A stretch of DNA of 64,000 nt, from assembly GCF_000934745.1 (NCBI RefSeq), contig NZ_JYNO01000001.1:558001-622000 (forward strand), read 5' to 3'. Origin of the DNA: Desulfonatronum thioautotrophicum (lineage in GTDB: Bacteria; Desulfobacterota; Desulfovibrionia; Desulfovibrionales; Desulfonatronaceae). The translations under genes and the position numbers were made by a program. Under the pieces are notes generated by a model that worked only from the letters and a program-made list of their open reading frames with translations, did no database searches and was not told the DNA's origin. Positions 49,116 through 57,638 of this stretch are shown here, piece by piece (the stretch's first letter is position 1; the number at the start of each line of letters is the position of its first letter).

Positions 49116-50795
49116 TTGTTCAACGTAATTGGCAGGGGTGTTGTGTCGCATTGTTTTGGTATCCAGACGTTGCAGGGGTGTGAGGACACACCGGACGATC
49201 CCACGCTCCTGGGCTGCTTCGTGGAGCAGATGCCCATTGCCCTGGCTGTACTGGACACAAGCCTGCGCTATGTGGCCGCCAGCACGAAGTGGCGCGATAT
49301 CGTCTTTTGCAGGCAGGAAATGTTGCCACGGGAGGTTATGGGTGACGCATTGCCAGGCCTCCCTGAACGGTGGATGGTTTTTTTCGAACGAGCCCTTGCC
49401 GGGCGGATGCTGGAAGGGGAGGATGTTTTTCCCCGAGCCGACGGGCAGCCGGAGTTCATTCGCTTCGGAATGCAGCCTTGGCGGAGCAATGGCGATACTG
49501 TCGCCGGAGTCCTCGTTTATTTGGAGACGGTTACCGACCAGAAACTCCAGCAGCGGGATCTGCGGCAAAATCTTGCCCAGCTGCGAGCCATCCTTGATGC
49601 TGCCGGTGATGGCGTGCTGGCCATGTACGCGGATGGGACCATCATCAATTTGAACCGCCGCGTCGCGGAGATGTTCGGGTATGCTGTCGAGGAGTTGCTC
49701 CAGGCCAATGTGAGCCTGCTCATGACGCCACCGTATCGAAAACGGTTCCAGGAGCGTGTTCGCCAGGGCCTGCACCGGTCCCAGGAGCGGATGTTCAGCA
49801 CCCAGCCCCAGGAAGTCGCTGGATTGCGCCGCGACGGGACAATTCTTCCGCTGGAAATTTCCGTGAATACCATCTGGATCGAGGAGATTCGCCTTTTTAC
49901 AGTTGTTTTACGGGACATCACCGAGCGCAAGCAGACCCAGGAAAATCTGCTTGAAACCCTCAACGAACTGGAGCAAAAACAGCGCATTCTGGATGCGGAT
50001 CTGCAGGCTGCGGCAGAGATGCAGCGCAACCTTCTTCCGCAAAGCGCCCCCTTCCCGGACCAGGTTCAGGCCGCTTGGATTTTTGATCCATGCGTGACCA
50101 TCGGAGGTGATGTCTTCAATCTGTTGCGTCTGGATGCGGATCATCTCGGCGCGTTTATGATCGATGTCAGCGGACATGGGGTGCCGTCAGCCCTGATGTC
50201 CTTCTCCATTGTCCAGTTGCTTCAGGAAGGCTCGGCCTTCCTGGTTGAGCAGGATGAACGCGTCGGCACGCGGCGTATCCGTGAACCGGCCAGCGTTCTG
50301 GCACTCTTGGATAAGGAGTTTCCCATCACCCGATTCGGGAAGTATTTCACCATGCTCTACATGATTTTGGATTTGCGCTCAGGAGAGCTGCGGTACGCCA
50401 GCGCCGGGCACCCTCCACCGGTATGTTGCCCGCCTTTGGGAAAGCCCCGCACCTTATCTCAGCGCGGTCCGATTATCGGCCTGGATGGCTACCTGCCGTT
50501 TGAAACCCGGACCGTTTGGCTGGAGCCCGGGGAATTGGTGCTGCTTTACACCGACGGTTTGACGGAAAACCGCAATGCCAATGGGGAACCATTCGGTATC
50601 GACAGGCTGCTGTCCCTGTTGGAGCGCCATTCCGGGTCCACGGCCGAAGAGTTGACGAATGCCGTGCGCAATGTCCTGCGGGCGTTCATGGCCGAGTCGC
50701 CTCCCCGTGACGACGTGACCCTGTTGTCGATGCAATTTGCCGGGACACCTGCAACCAAACCCCTGGCTACGGATACGCTGAGTTCCATGCCGTAG
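49116..50795 (+). CDS. PAS-domain SpoIIE/PP2C-type phosphatase
   Basis: A protein of about 559 residues. Two PAS domains come first (residues about 35-145 and 150-275; QLRAILDAAGDGVLAMYADGTI marks the second, ending DITERKQTQENL). A coiled-coil linker and a SpoIIE/RsbU phosphatase domain follow, with metal-binding GGDVFNLLRL and DVSGHGVPSALMSFS (about residue 350), YTDGLTE and a final RDDVTLLSM. Such proteins dephosphorylate STAS antagonists. The next two genes, STAS and RsbW-like, fit as its partners. The start at 49116 is TTG and uncertain. Confidence 0.9.
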   Translation: MFNVIGRGVVSHCFGIQTLQGCEDTPDDPTLLGCFVEQMPIALAVLDTSLRYVAASTKWRDIVFCRQEMLPREVMGDALPGLPERWMVFFERALAGRMLEGEDVFPRADGQPEFIRFGMQPWRSNGDTVAGVLVYLETVTDQKLQQRDLRQNLAQLRAILDAAGDGVLAMYADGTIINLNRRVAEMFGYAVEELLQANVSLLMTPPYRKRFQERVRQGLHRSQERMFSTQPQEVAGLRRDGTILPLEISVNTIWIEEIRLFTVVLRDITERKQTQENLLETLNELEQKQRILDADLQAAAEMQRNLLPQSAPFPDQVQAAWIFDPCVTIGGDVFNLLRLDADHLGAFMIDVSGHGVPSALMSFSIVQLLQEGSAFLVEQDERVGTRRIREPASVLALLDKEFPITRFGKYFTMLYMILDLRSGELRYASAGHPPPVCCPPLGKPRTLSQRGPIIGLDGYLPFETRTVWLEPGELVLLYTDGLTENRNANGEPFGIDRLLSLLERHSGSTAEELTNAVRNVLRAFMAESPPRDDVTLLSMQFAGTPATKPLATDTLSSMP

Positions 50796-50839
50796 CCAAA
50801 CATTAATGTAACTACTCAATTCATCTGCATAATAGCGCC

Positions 50840-50920
50840 CTGGATGCCCGCCTGCGCGGGTATGAGTGAAGTGGAGGCTGCATTGAAAAGCATGTCATTC
50901 CCGCGAAGGCGGGAATCCAG
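50840..50920. repeat. Inverted pair of dRS3-like repeats
   Basis: CTGGATGCCCGCCTGCGCGG with TATGA (from 50840) and GTCATTCCCGCGAAGGCGGG with AATCCAG (50894-50920) are inverted copies of the repeat at 30166, separated by about 27 bp. The left copy is diverged. No GIY-YIG gene lies here. The pair lies between the phosphatase and STAS genes and may form a hairpin that uncouples them. Confidence 0.75.
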
Positions 50921-51048
50921 CTTCGGAATGGGCTTTAAAAAGGCAGTGCCGAGTAGTTAAAGAAAAGCGTTTTCTTTGTTGAGAACAGCTGCCCCCAATG
51001 CCGGAATACGTTGGCTTTTCGGGTGAAAAAGATTTGAAGGAGAAATCC

Positions 51049-51390
51049 ATGCAGTTTCGTACTGAACATATCGGTGACGTCATTGTGGCCACACTGACCT
51101 GCCGGGAGGTGGACGCCGCTGGTGCCGAGGATTTGAAGACCGACCTTTTAGCAGCAGCCAAGGAGTCGCGAAAGCGCATGATCCTGGATTTTTCCCAGGT
51201 GGAATTCATCGACAGCACAGGGCTGGGAGCGATCATTGCCGTACACAAGGGGTGCGCGGATGGGGGAAGGCTTGTGCTGTGCTGTATCGCGGATACGGTG
51301 GCCAGTGTTTTCACTCTGACCAGGCTGGATGCATTTTTTACGATTCGTCCCAACAGGGACGCGGCAATGCACCTCTTTTCCCAGGAGTGA
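51049..51390 (+). CDS. STAS-domain anti-anti-sigma factor (RsbV/SpoIIAA type)
   Basis: A 113-residue STAS protein. The phosphorylation motif is FIDSTGLGAIIAVHKG (about residues 46-61), with the Ser that an RsbW kinase phosphorylates. ATG 51049 follows AAGGAG. It is 4 bp from the RsbW-like gene and sits after the SpoIIE phosphatase, so the three partner-switch elements are together. When dephosphorylated it should bind the kinase and free the kinase's target. The target here may be linked to cellulose synthesis. Confidence 0.92.
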   Translation: MQFRTEHIGDVIVATLTCREVDAAGAEDLKTDLLAAAKESRKRMILDFSQVEFIDSTGLGAIIAVHKGCADGGRLVLCCIADTVASVFTLTRLDAFFTIRPNRDAAMHLFSQE

Positions 51391-51393
51391 CCC

Positions 51394-51885
51394 ATGGCCG
51401 ATTCCCGCTCGAAAACGATCACCCTGACGATCGACAGCTCCCTGGAGCAGGTTGCCTTGTTGGGGGTCGCGGTCCAGGCCGTCTGCCTCTATTCTCCCTT
51501 GACTGAAATGGAAGCGTATCAGGTTCGACTGTGCGTGGTTGAGGCCGTGAACAACATCATCAAACATGCGTATGCCCTGGAGGCGAATCATCCGGTGGAG
51601 GTGACCATGACCTTGATGGACGAGCGGTTGAGTATTGATCTTCGGGATGAGGGGAGCGTCGCGAGCTTTCCTGAGGGGCTCCTGGGCAGGGAAGGAGATT
51701 CGATCAAAGATGGCGGTGATCCGCCGGAGCAGGGTTACGGATTGCACATCGTTCTCTCGGTCATGGAGAATGTGCGGTTCGAGCGGCTGGGCGAGCAAAA
51801 CTTCCTGCGCATGGAAAAAACCTTTGCTCCGGATCCTGCCAGGGAGCGGGCCGATGAATCGGTCATCCGGAATGTTGCGGCCTGA
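51394..51885 (+). CDS. RsbW-like anti-sigma/serine kinase (HATPase_c)
   Basis: A 163-residue GHKL ATPase. N-box VVEAVNNIIKHAYAL (about residues 48-62), G1 box DLRDEGSVASF (about residue 86) and G2 box YGLHIVLSVM (about residue 115) are intact, with a mobile lid between. It should phosphorylate the STAS protein upstream and hold a sigma factor or other client. No sigma-factor gene lies beside it; the next gene, 18 bp on, is bcsA, so the client may be encoded elsewhere or be a synthase component. Confidence 0.92.
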   Translation: MADSRSKTITLTIDSSLEQVALLGVAVQAVCLYSPLTEMEAYQVRLCVVEAVNNIIKHAYALEANHPVEVTMTLMDERLSIDLRDEGSVASFPEGLLGREGDSIKDGGDPPEQGYGLHIVLSVMENVRFERLGEQNFLRMEKTFAPDPARERADESVIRNVAA

Positions 51886-51903
51886 CCGGAGGAGTCCGGC
51901 GAG

Positions 51904-54258
51904 ATGACTGCTGATGCGAAGATGACCCTCGGATACGTCAGCCTGCTTGTCAGCGCAACATGCTGCGCCGGAGTGCTGCTTTTTGCCGCCGGCCTGCCCC
52001 TGCTCACGCAGCAACAGTTTTTGTTCGGCTGGGGGCTGTTGCTGACCTTTGCCCTGTTGCGGCGCGCATCCTTTTTGGATGCCGATCTGCAGCGGATGGC
52101 CCTGATGGCCCTCTGTCTGTTCATTTCCCTGCGCTACTGGCTTTTCCGAACTTTTGACACCCTGATCTATACCGGCCCGTTGGATTTTGTCGCCATGATG
52201 ACCCTGTATCTGGCGGAAACATACGGAATCGCCGTACTTTTTCTGGGGATGTTCGTGAACGCCGCCCCGAAAAAGCGGGTTGCGCCGCCGGTGGATTTCG
52301 CTGCTGAGGATCTGCCCACGGTTGATGTGTTCATTCCCACCTACAACGAGCCGCCGGAAATGGTCGCCACCACCGTGACCGCGGCCACCCAGATGGACTA
52401 CCCGAAAAACAAGCTGAACATCTTCATTCTGGATGACGGCGGGACAGCGCAAAAGCGCATGGACCCGGACCCGAAAACAGCCCTGGCGGCGATCCGGCGT
52501 GCGGACACCTTGCGCAACCTGGCCAGGTTCCTGGGAGTCAATTACACCACGCGCGGAAAGAACGACCATGCCAAGGCCGGTAATCTGAACCAGGCCCTGA
52601 AGCGGACATCCTTCGGCCTGCTCCAGGACGACTCCGGAACGGCCCGCCTCCAGGTCTCGGAGCCGCAGGGTTTCGGCGACAAAGGGGGAGAACTGATCCT
52701 GGTTCTGGACTGCGACCATGTTCCGGCAAAGGACTTTTTGCGCAACACCGTGGGCTTTTTTCAACAGGATCCAAAGCTGTTTCTGGTTCAGACCCCGCAT
52801 TTTTTCATCAACCCAGACCCGGTGGAGCGGAACCTGGCTCTTGGTGAGAACCTGCCCCAGGAAAACGAGATGTTCTTCGGTTCCGTCCTGCCGGGGCTGG
52901 ACTTCTGGAATTCGGCTTTCTTCTGTGGCTCCGCAGCCCTGCTGCGTCGCCAACCACTCATCGAGAACGGCGGTATTGCCGGGGAAACCATAACCGAGGA
53001 TGCGGAAACCGCGATGATGTTGCATGCCAAGGGATTCACCAGTGTCTATCTGGACCGGCCCATGGTTTGCGGTTTGTCGCCGGAAACGTTCGGGGACTTG
53101 ACTCTGCAGCGCAATCGCTGGGCCCAGGGCATGGTGCAGCTGTTCACCCTGAAAAATCCCCTGCGCAACCGCGGCCTGAGCCTGGCGCAGCGCCTGTGCT
53201 ACACGAATCTTTGCGGCTATTGGTTTTTCGGGGTGGCACGAATTATTTTTTTTCTTGCACCCTTATTTTATCTCTTCTTCGGGCTGCTGGTCTACAACGC
53301 CTCCCTGCCGCAGATTCTGGGCTATGCCGTGCCGCACATCATCGCTGCATTTTGGCTCAATGACTATCTGCACGGCCATGTTCGGCAGCCGTTTTTTTCA
53401 GAACTCTACGAGGCAGGTTTGAGTTTTTTCAACTTTCCGGCAGTGCTGGGCGCGTTGCTGCGTCCGCGGGCCCCGACATTTCGGGTGACCCCCAAGGATG
53501 TCAGCCTGCGCGAGGACTCCCTCAGCCCGCTGGCAAAACCCTTTTATGCCATGGTCATCCTGATGTTGGCCGCCTATCCATTTGCCCTGTATCGGTGGGT
53601 GACCGATCCAATGCAATACGAGGCCATCATATTTACCATCGCCTGGAATTCGTTCAACCTGGTGTTTATCCTGATTGGCCTGGGTATTGTCTGGGAACGG
53701 CGCCAGGTACGCCGCAAGCACCGGTTGCGTACACGGGAGGAGGCCTTGATCTGGATTGGGGTCAGTGCATCGGCGGACGGGGAACCCACGGGCCAGGGAC
53801 GGACGCATCAGGAACCGGGACATCCTGTAAAGGTGGAGGACATTTCCGAAGATGGACTCGGGCTGGTGGTCCCAAAGCACCTGGATATTGCTTTGGGAAC
53901 CCAGCTGCTCTTTCGTGCCCGAGACAGTTACGGCAATGACCACGAGCTTGCCCTGAAGGTTGTGCGCACCCAGGCGTCTCCAGGTGCGCACAGGGTCGGT
54001 TGTCGGTTTCAGGTGTCGGATGAATTGGCCTTTACCGGAATAACCAGCTATGTTTACGGAGATAGTCAGCGCTGGGTCGATGTCTGGGGACGGCACCGGG
54101 CCCGCAAGCGGGGTCCGGTCTTGGTGAGCCTTGTGGCCTTATTCCGGGTGGGCATTCGGGGTATGCATCGGAATCTGCGCGGGGTGGCCCGCATCTGGTT
54201 GAAAACGCTCAAAGAGAACGGGGTGGCAACATGGAAAAGGTTATGGGAGACAGCGTAA
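51904..54258 (+). CDS. bcsA: Cellulose synthase catalytic subunit (UDP-forming), BcsA
   Basis: A 784-residue membrane glycosyltransferase family 2 enzyme that makes beta-1,4-glucan from UDP-glucose. Catalytic motifs in order: FILDDGG (about residue 179), DCDH (about residue 268), ITEDAE (about residue 361) and QRNRWAQG (about residue 400). Helices lie before and after. A C-terminal PilZ domain, with RLRTR followed by the DxSxxG motif EDISEDG (about residue 641), binds c-di-GMP; the loop between these two elements is longer than usual. It overlaps bcsB by 28 nt. Confidence 0.97.
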   Translation: MTADAKMTLGYVSLLVSATCCAGVLLFAAGLPLLTQQQFLFGWGLLLTFALLRRASFLDADLQRMALMALCLFISLRYWLFRTFDTLIYTGPLDFVAMMTLYLAETYGIAVLFLGMFVNAAPKKRVAPPVDFAAEDLPTVDVFIPTYNEPPEMVATTVTAATQMDYPKNKLNIFILDDGGTAQKRMDPDPKTALAAIRRADTLRNLARFLGVNYTTRGKNDHAKAGNLNQALKRTSFGLLQDDSGTARLQVSEPQGFGDKGGELILVLDCDHVPAKDFLRNTVGFFQQDPKLFLVQTPHFFINPDPVERNLALGENLPQENEMFFGSVLPGLDFWNSAFFCGSAALLRRQPLIENGGIAGETITEDAETAMMLHAKGFTSVYLDRPMVCGLSPETFGDLTLQRNRWAQGMVQLFTLKNPLRNRGLSLAQRLCYTNLCGYWFFGVARIIFFLAPLFYLFFGLLVYNASLPQILGYAVPHIIAAFWLNDYLHGHVRQPFFSELYEAGLSFFNFPAVLGALLRPRAPTFRVTPKDVSLREDSLSPLAKPFYAMVILMLAAYPFALYRWVTDPMQYEAIIFTIAWNSFNLVFILIGLGIVWERRQVRRKHRLRTREEALIWIGVSASADGEPTGQGRTHQEPGHPVKVEDISEDGLGLVVPKHLDIALGTQLLFRARDSYGNDHELALKVVRTQASPGAHRVGCRFQVSDELAFTGITSYVYGDSQRWVDVWGRHRARKRGPVLVSLVALFRVGIRGMHRNLRGVARIWLKTLKENGVATWKRLWETA

Positions 54259-56516
54259 CCAGGCAGGGCCGGCGTGCATGGTTCAGGCTGATTTCAGCCC
54301 TTTTTGGGGCGACTGTCGTGGCCGCGGCGTTGAGCTTTGCGGCGACGCCCCATGCCCAGGTGGGAGAAACGGCGGGCGTAGCGAAGCAGGTTCGTTTCGA
54401 ACTGAACCAGTTTCTGCCCGAGGGGGTCATGATGCTGCGCGGCGCTGCCGCATCCCGGACTATCGACATACCGGTGCCGGACCGATGGGATGTCCGGGGC
54501 GCAACGCTTCGGTTTTCCTACGTGAATTCAACGGGCCTGCTGGCTCATCGCTCCCAATTAACGGTGCGTCTTAACGGCCGTGTCGCGGCCCAGGTGGCAT
54601 TGCTCCCGGAATCACCGGAGGGCCGGGTCGAGGCCGTCCTGGACCCTCGCCTGCTCCGGCCCGGATACAATGCCCTGGAATTCGCCGTGGCCCAGAACTA
54701 CACCGAGACGTGCAGCGATCCCAGCGATCCGACGCTTTGGACCATGATCGAACTGGAGCGCTCCATGCTGGACCTGGAGTATCGGATGCTGCCGGTTCCC
54801 GAATCCCTGTCCGCGGTAGCCAAGATGCTCTTTGATCCCAAACAGGTCGGGCCGAACAGAGTCCACCTCGTGGTTCCGGACACGTCTTTGGAAATGATCC
54901 ATCTGGCGGCCATCGTAGCTTCAGGAGCAGCCCTGCGCTTTGATTTTCGCCCCGTGCGCTTCAGTATTTCCTCCCGAATGGATCCGCAGTCGAAGAACAT
55001 TCTTCTCGGTAACCGGGCATTTGTCGCCGCGGCGATGAACAGCACGGTGGAGGATATGCCCTCCGGGAATCTGGGAGTCGTGGGTCTGCGTGACCAGGAG
55101 GGCGTTCCCACCCGGGCCGCGGTGGTGGTCACCGGAGATGATGCTTCCGAGATGCTTCTGGCGGCTCAGGGCTTTTCCGCCCTGTCCTTTCCACTTCCGG
55201 AAGCCGGTTCCGCCACGGTCCGTTCGGTAACCTTCCCGGACCGCGTCAACTATCCCGGCAAAGGACTGCTGCTGCCGGGAACCGCCACGACGTTTGCGGA
55301 GATGGGCTTTGCTTCCCGGACCTATCGCGGCATGGGACCAGGATCGGAAAGCATTGTTTTCCGCATCCCCACGGACATGCACATGCCCACCAACGAGTTC
55401 GCGGTGATGAAGCTGCATGTGGCCCATGCGGCCCGGATGCGAACGGATTCAGCCCTGAACATCGCATTAAACGATACGTTCGTTTCGTCCATTCCGCTCC
55501 AGGACGAAATGGGGGGATACTACCAGGGCTATACCGTGCGCATTCCCTGGCGTCTGTTTCGCCGCGGGGAAAACAGGCTGACCTTGACGCCGACGCTGAC
55601 TCCACTGGTTACCGGCGACTGTCAGCTGATCCAAACAGAGCATCTGGCCGTGACCCTGTTTGACGACTCGACGCTGGAATTGCCGGCGGTGCCGCGCTGG
55701 GTTGAGATGCCTGAGATGCGTTACTTCTTTGAGGATGGCTTCCCCTTTGCCCGGGATGGAAACTGGAACGAGGCCATGATCCTGCTTGCGGACACCGACC
55801 AACGGACCGCCGCTGCTGCGGTGAACCTGGTGGCCATGGTGGCCCAGCGAAGCGGCGTGGTGCCCACGGACCTTCGCTTCATTTCGGAATGGACACCCGG
55901 GCACGGTGATCGGGACATGATCGTTGTCGGCCCCATTGCGGCTGTTCCGGAACAACTGCGCACCGCCTCCCCCCTGGAGCCCGAGTTGGCTTATCCTCTT
56001 TCCAGGCTGATCCGCTGGGTCCCTGGAGAGGCTCGGAACATCTGGCTCCGGATGCGGAACCTTGTCGCCGCCCCGCACATCATGCAGCCGGAGGAAAACA
56101 GCCAGGCGCTGGTGGAGATGGATTTGTCCCTGGCATCAGGGACCGCCCTGCTGATGACCTACCGCGCTCCTGAGAGCGCGCAGCGCTCGGTGATGGCGCT
56201 CACCGGGGCGCGTTCCCATGACGTGATTGAGGGAGCGTGGGCACTCTGGGATGACATGGTCCGCTGGACAGTATCCGGCAACGTCGCGTTGCTGGATCTG
56301 CGTGGTCCGGAACCTCTGGCCACGACCCAGCAGGTCGGTCCACGCTACCATGTCGGCAAGCTGGGCCGCTTTCCTGGAATTCACGGGCTGATCAACGCCC
56401 ATCCGCTGGCTTTCCTGGGCGGCGTGGTGGCTTTTGTGCTGCTCTTCGGTCTCTTGTTGCGGGCTCTTTTGCGTCGCCGGCGGGCTGCCCGGCTGGTTGC
56501 CCGACAGGCTGACTAG
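54231..56516 (+). CDS. bcsB: Cellulose synthase periplasmic subunit BcsB
   Basis: A 761-residue periplasmic protein anchored by a C-terminal transmembrane helix (LAFLGGVVAFVLLFGLLLRALL) that joins BcsA. An N-terminal signal (ALFGATVVAAALSFAATPHA) is followed by two repeats of carbohydrate-binding and flavodoxin-like domains, with LRFSYVNSTGLLAHRSQLTV and LSVAKMLFDPKQVG-type segments. It guides the growing glucan through the periplasm. The ATG at 54231 overlaps bcsA; 54243 is an alternative. Length fits the family. Confidence 0.95.
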   Translation: MEKVMGDSVTRQGRRAWFRLISALFGATVVAAALSFAATPHAQVGETAGVAKQVRFELNQFLPEGVMMLRGAAASRTIDIPVPDRWDVRGATLRFSYVNSTGLLAHRSQLTVRLNGRVAAQVALLPESPEGRVEAVLDPRLLRPGYNALEFAVAQNYTETCSDPSDPTLWTMIELERSMLDLEYRMLPVPESLSAVAKMLFDPKQVGPNRVHLVVPDTSLEMIHLAAIVASGAALRFDFRPVRFSISSRMDPQSKNILLGNRAFVAAAMNSTVEDMPSGNLGVVGLRDQEGVPTRAAVVVTGDDASEMLLAAQGFSALSFPLPEAGSATVRSVTFPDRVNYPGKGLLLPGTATTFAEMGFASRTYRGMGPGSESIVFRIPTDMHMPTNEFAVMKLHVAHAARMRTDSALNIALNDTFVSSIPLQDEMGGYYQGYTVRIPWRLFRRGENRLTLTPTLTPLVTGDCQLIQTEHLAVTLFDDSTLELPAVPRWVEMPEMRYFFEDGFPFARDGNWNEAMILLADTDQRTAAAAVNLVAMVAQRSGVVPTDLRFISEWTPGHGDRDMIVVGPIAAVPEQLRTASPLEPELAYPLSRLIRWVPGEARNIWLRMRNLVAAPHIMQPEENSQALVEMDLSLASGTALLMTYRAPESAQRSVMALTGARSHDVIEGAWALWDDMVRWTVSGNVALLDLRGPEPLATTQQVGPRYHVGKLGRFPGIHGLINAHPLAFLGGVVAFVLLFGLLLRALLRRRRAARLVARQAD

Positions 56517-56525
56517 GGGGGCGGC

Positions 56526-57638
56526 GTGAAGCTGACAAGCGTTCTGAGTGTGCTGCTCCTGCTGGTTTTGGCAGCGGCACCTCCAGGTCAGGCCGGTGAC
56601 CTGGCTGAGGACTGGGAAGGGTTTACGAGTCGATTTCTTCTGCCTGAGGGTCGAATCATCGACACCTATCAGAAAGACGGATCCCACTCGGAAGGCCAAG
56701 GGTATGCCATGCTTTTGGCGGCGGTTCTGGGTGACCAGCCTGTCTTTGAACTCCTGTGGGAGTGGACCGAGGCCACGCTCCAGGTACGCCCTGACGATGC
56801 CCTGTTTGCCTGGAATTATCGCCGGAACGAGCAGGATGTCTGGGGTGTGGTGGATATGAACAATGCCACGGACGGGGACATGCTGATCGCCTTTGCATTG
56901 TTAATCGGGGCCGAGAAATGGGATCGTCCGGACTTGCTGAACGCGGCATTGCCCATCATTGCCAGTATCCGAACAAAGCTTGTTCTGGAGAAGGATGGCC
57001 GCCTGCTACTGTTACCCGGTTTTTTCGGCTTTGAGCACGACAACGGCGTAGTGCTCAATCCGTCCTACGGCATCTTCGCGGCATTGCGGGCGTTTGCCGT
57101 GGTGGACGACGAGCCGTTCTGGAATCGGCTCCATGATGACACCCTGGCACTGGTTCGCGAGGCGTTGTTTTCTCAGTACAGGCTTCCGGCTGACTGGGTG
57201 ATCCGGGTTGATGGAGAACTGCGACTGCCGGCCGACAAGCCGCCGGTGTTCGGATACGAGGCTGTGCGTGTTCCCTTGTATCTGGCCTGGTCCGGCCTAC
57301 TGGAACATTTACCTCGCTTTGGCCATTATCTGGCGTTTACCCATGGCCTGGGCCGCGTCCCGGCAATCATGGACCTGCAAACCGGAGCGCCGTCAGCTGA
57401 TGAGGCTTCGGCGGGTGTTCATGCCATTTTCGCCCGTGCCGCGGAGGAACTGGGGCTTGAAGAGCAAGCGGCATTGCTCTGGACAGAGGCCGGCCGCAAA
57501 AAGGACCGGGAGGCTCCTGATTACTATTCCAGCGTGTTGCATCTGCTGGCGCAAATTGATGTTTCAGGGGTTCCCTTGCCAGACCGACATGAGAGTAACG
57601 CTGAAAATCTCCAGAAGAACACCGGGGAGAGCCAATGA
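56526..57638 (+). CDS. bcsZ: Endo-beta-1,4-glucanase BcsZ (glycoside hydrolase family 8)
   Basis: A 370-residue exported GH8 cellulase. A signal peptide (VLSVLLLLVLAAAPPGQA) is followed by the catalytic region: SEGQGYAMLLAAVLGD, with the acid Glu at about residue 57, AWNYRRNEQ, and NNATDGDMLIAFALL, with the catalytic Asp (about residue 120). BcsZ trims nascent cellulose and is needed for good secretion. The start is GTG 56526 after GGGGGG, 9 bp from bcsB, and the stop overlaps the bcsC start (ATGA). Confidence 0.94.
   Translation: MKLTSVLSVLLLLVLAAAPPGQAGDLAEDWEGFTSRFLLPEGRIIDTYQKDGSHSEGQGYAMLLAAVLGDQPVFELLWEWTEATLQVRPDDALFAWNYRRNEQDVWGVVDMNNATDGDMLIAFALLIGAEKWDRPDLLNAALPIIASIRTKLVLEKDGRLLLLPGFFGFEHDNGVVLNPSYGIFAALRAFAVVDDEPFWNRLHDDTLALVREALFSQYRLPADWVIRVDGELRLPADKPPVFGYEAVRVPLYLAWSGLLEHLPRFGHYLAFTHGLGRVPAIMDLQTGAPSADEASAGVHAIFARAAEELGLEEQAALLWTEAGRKKDREAPDYYSSVLHLLAQIDVSGVPLPDRHESNAENLQKNTGESQ

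Noticed and set aside
51148-53025. A 625-codon minus-strand frame
   Set aside because: It is antisense to the STAS, RsbW-like and bcsA genes, all of which have clear catalytic motifs.
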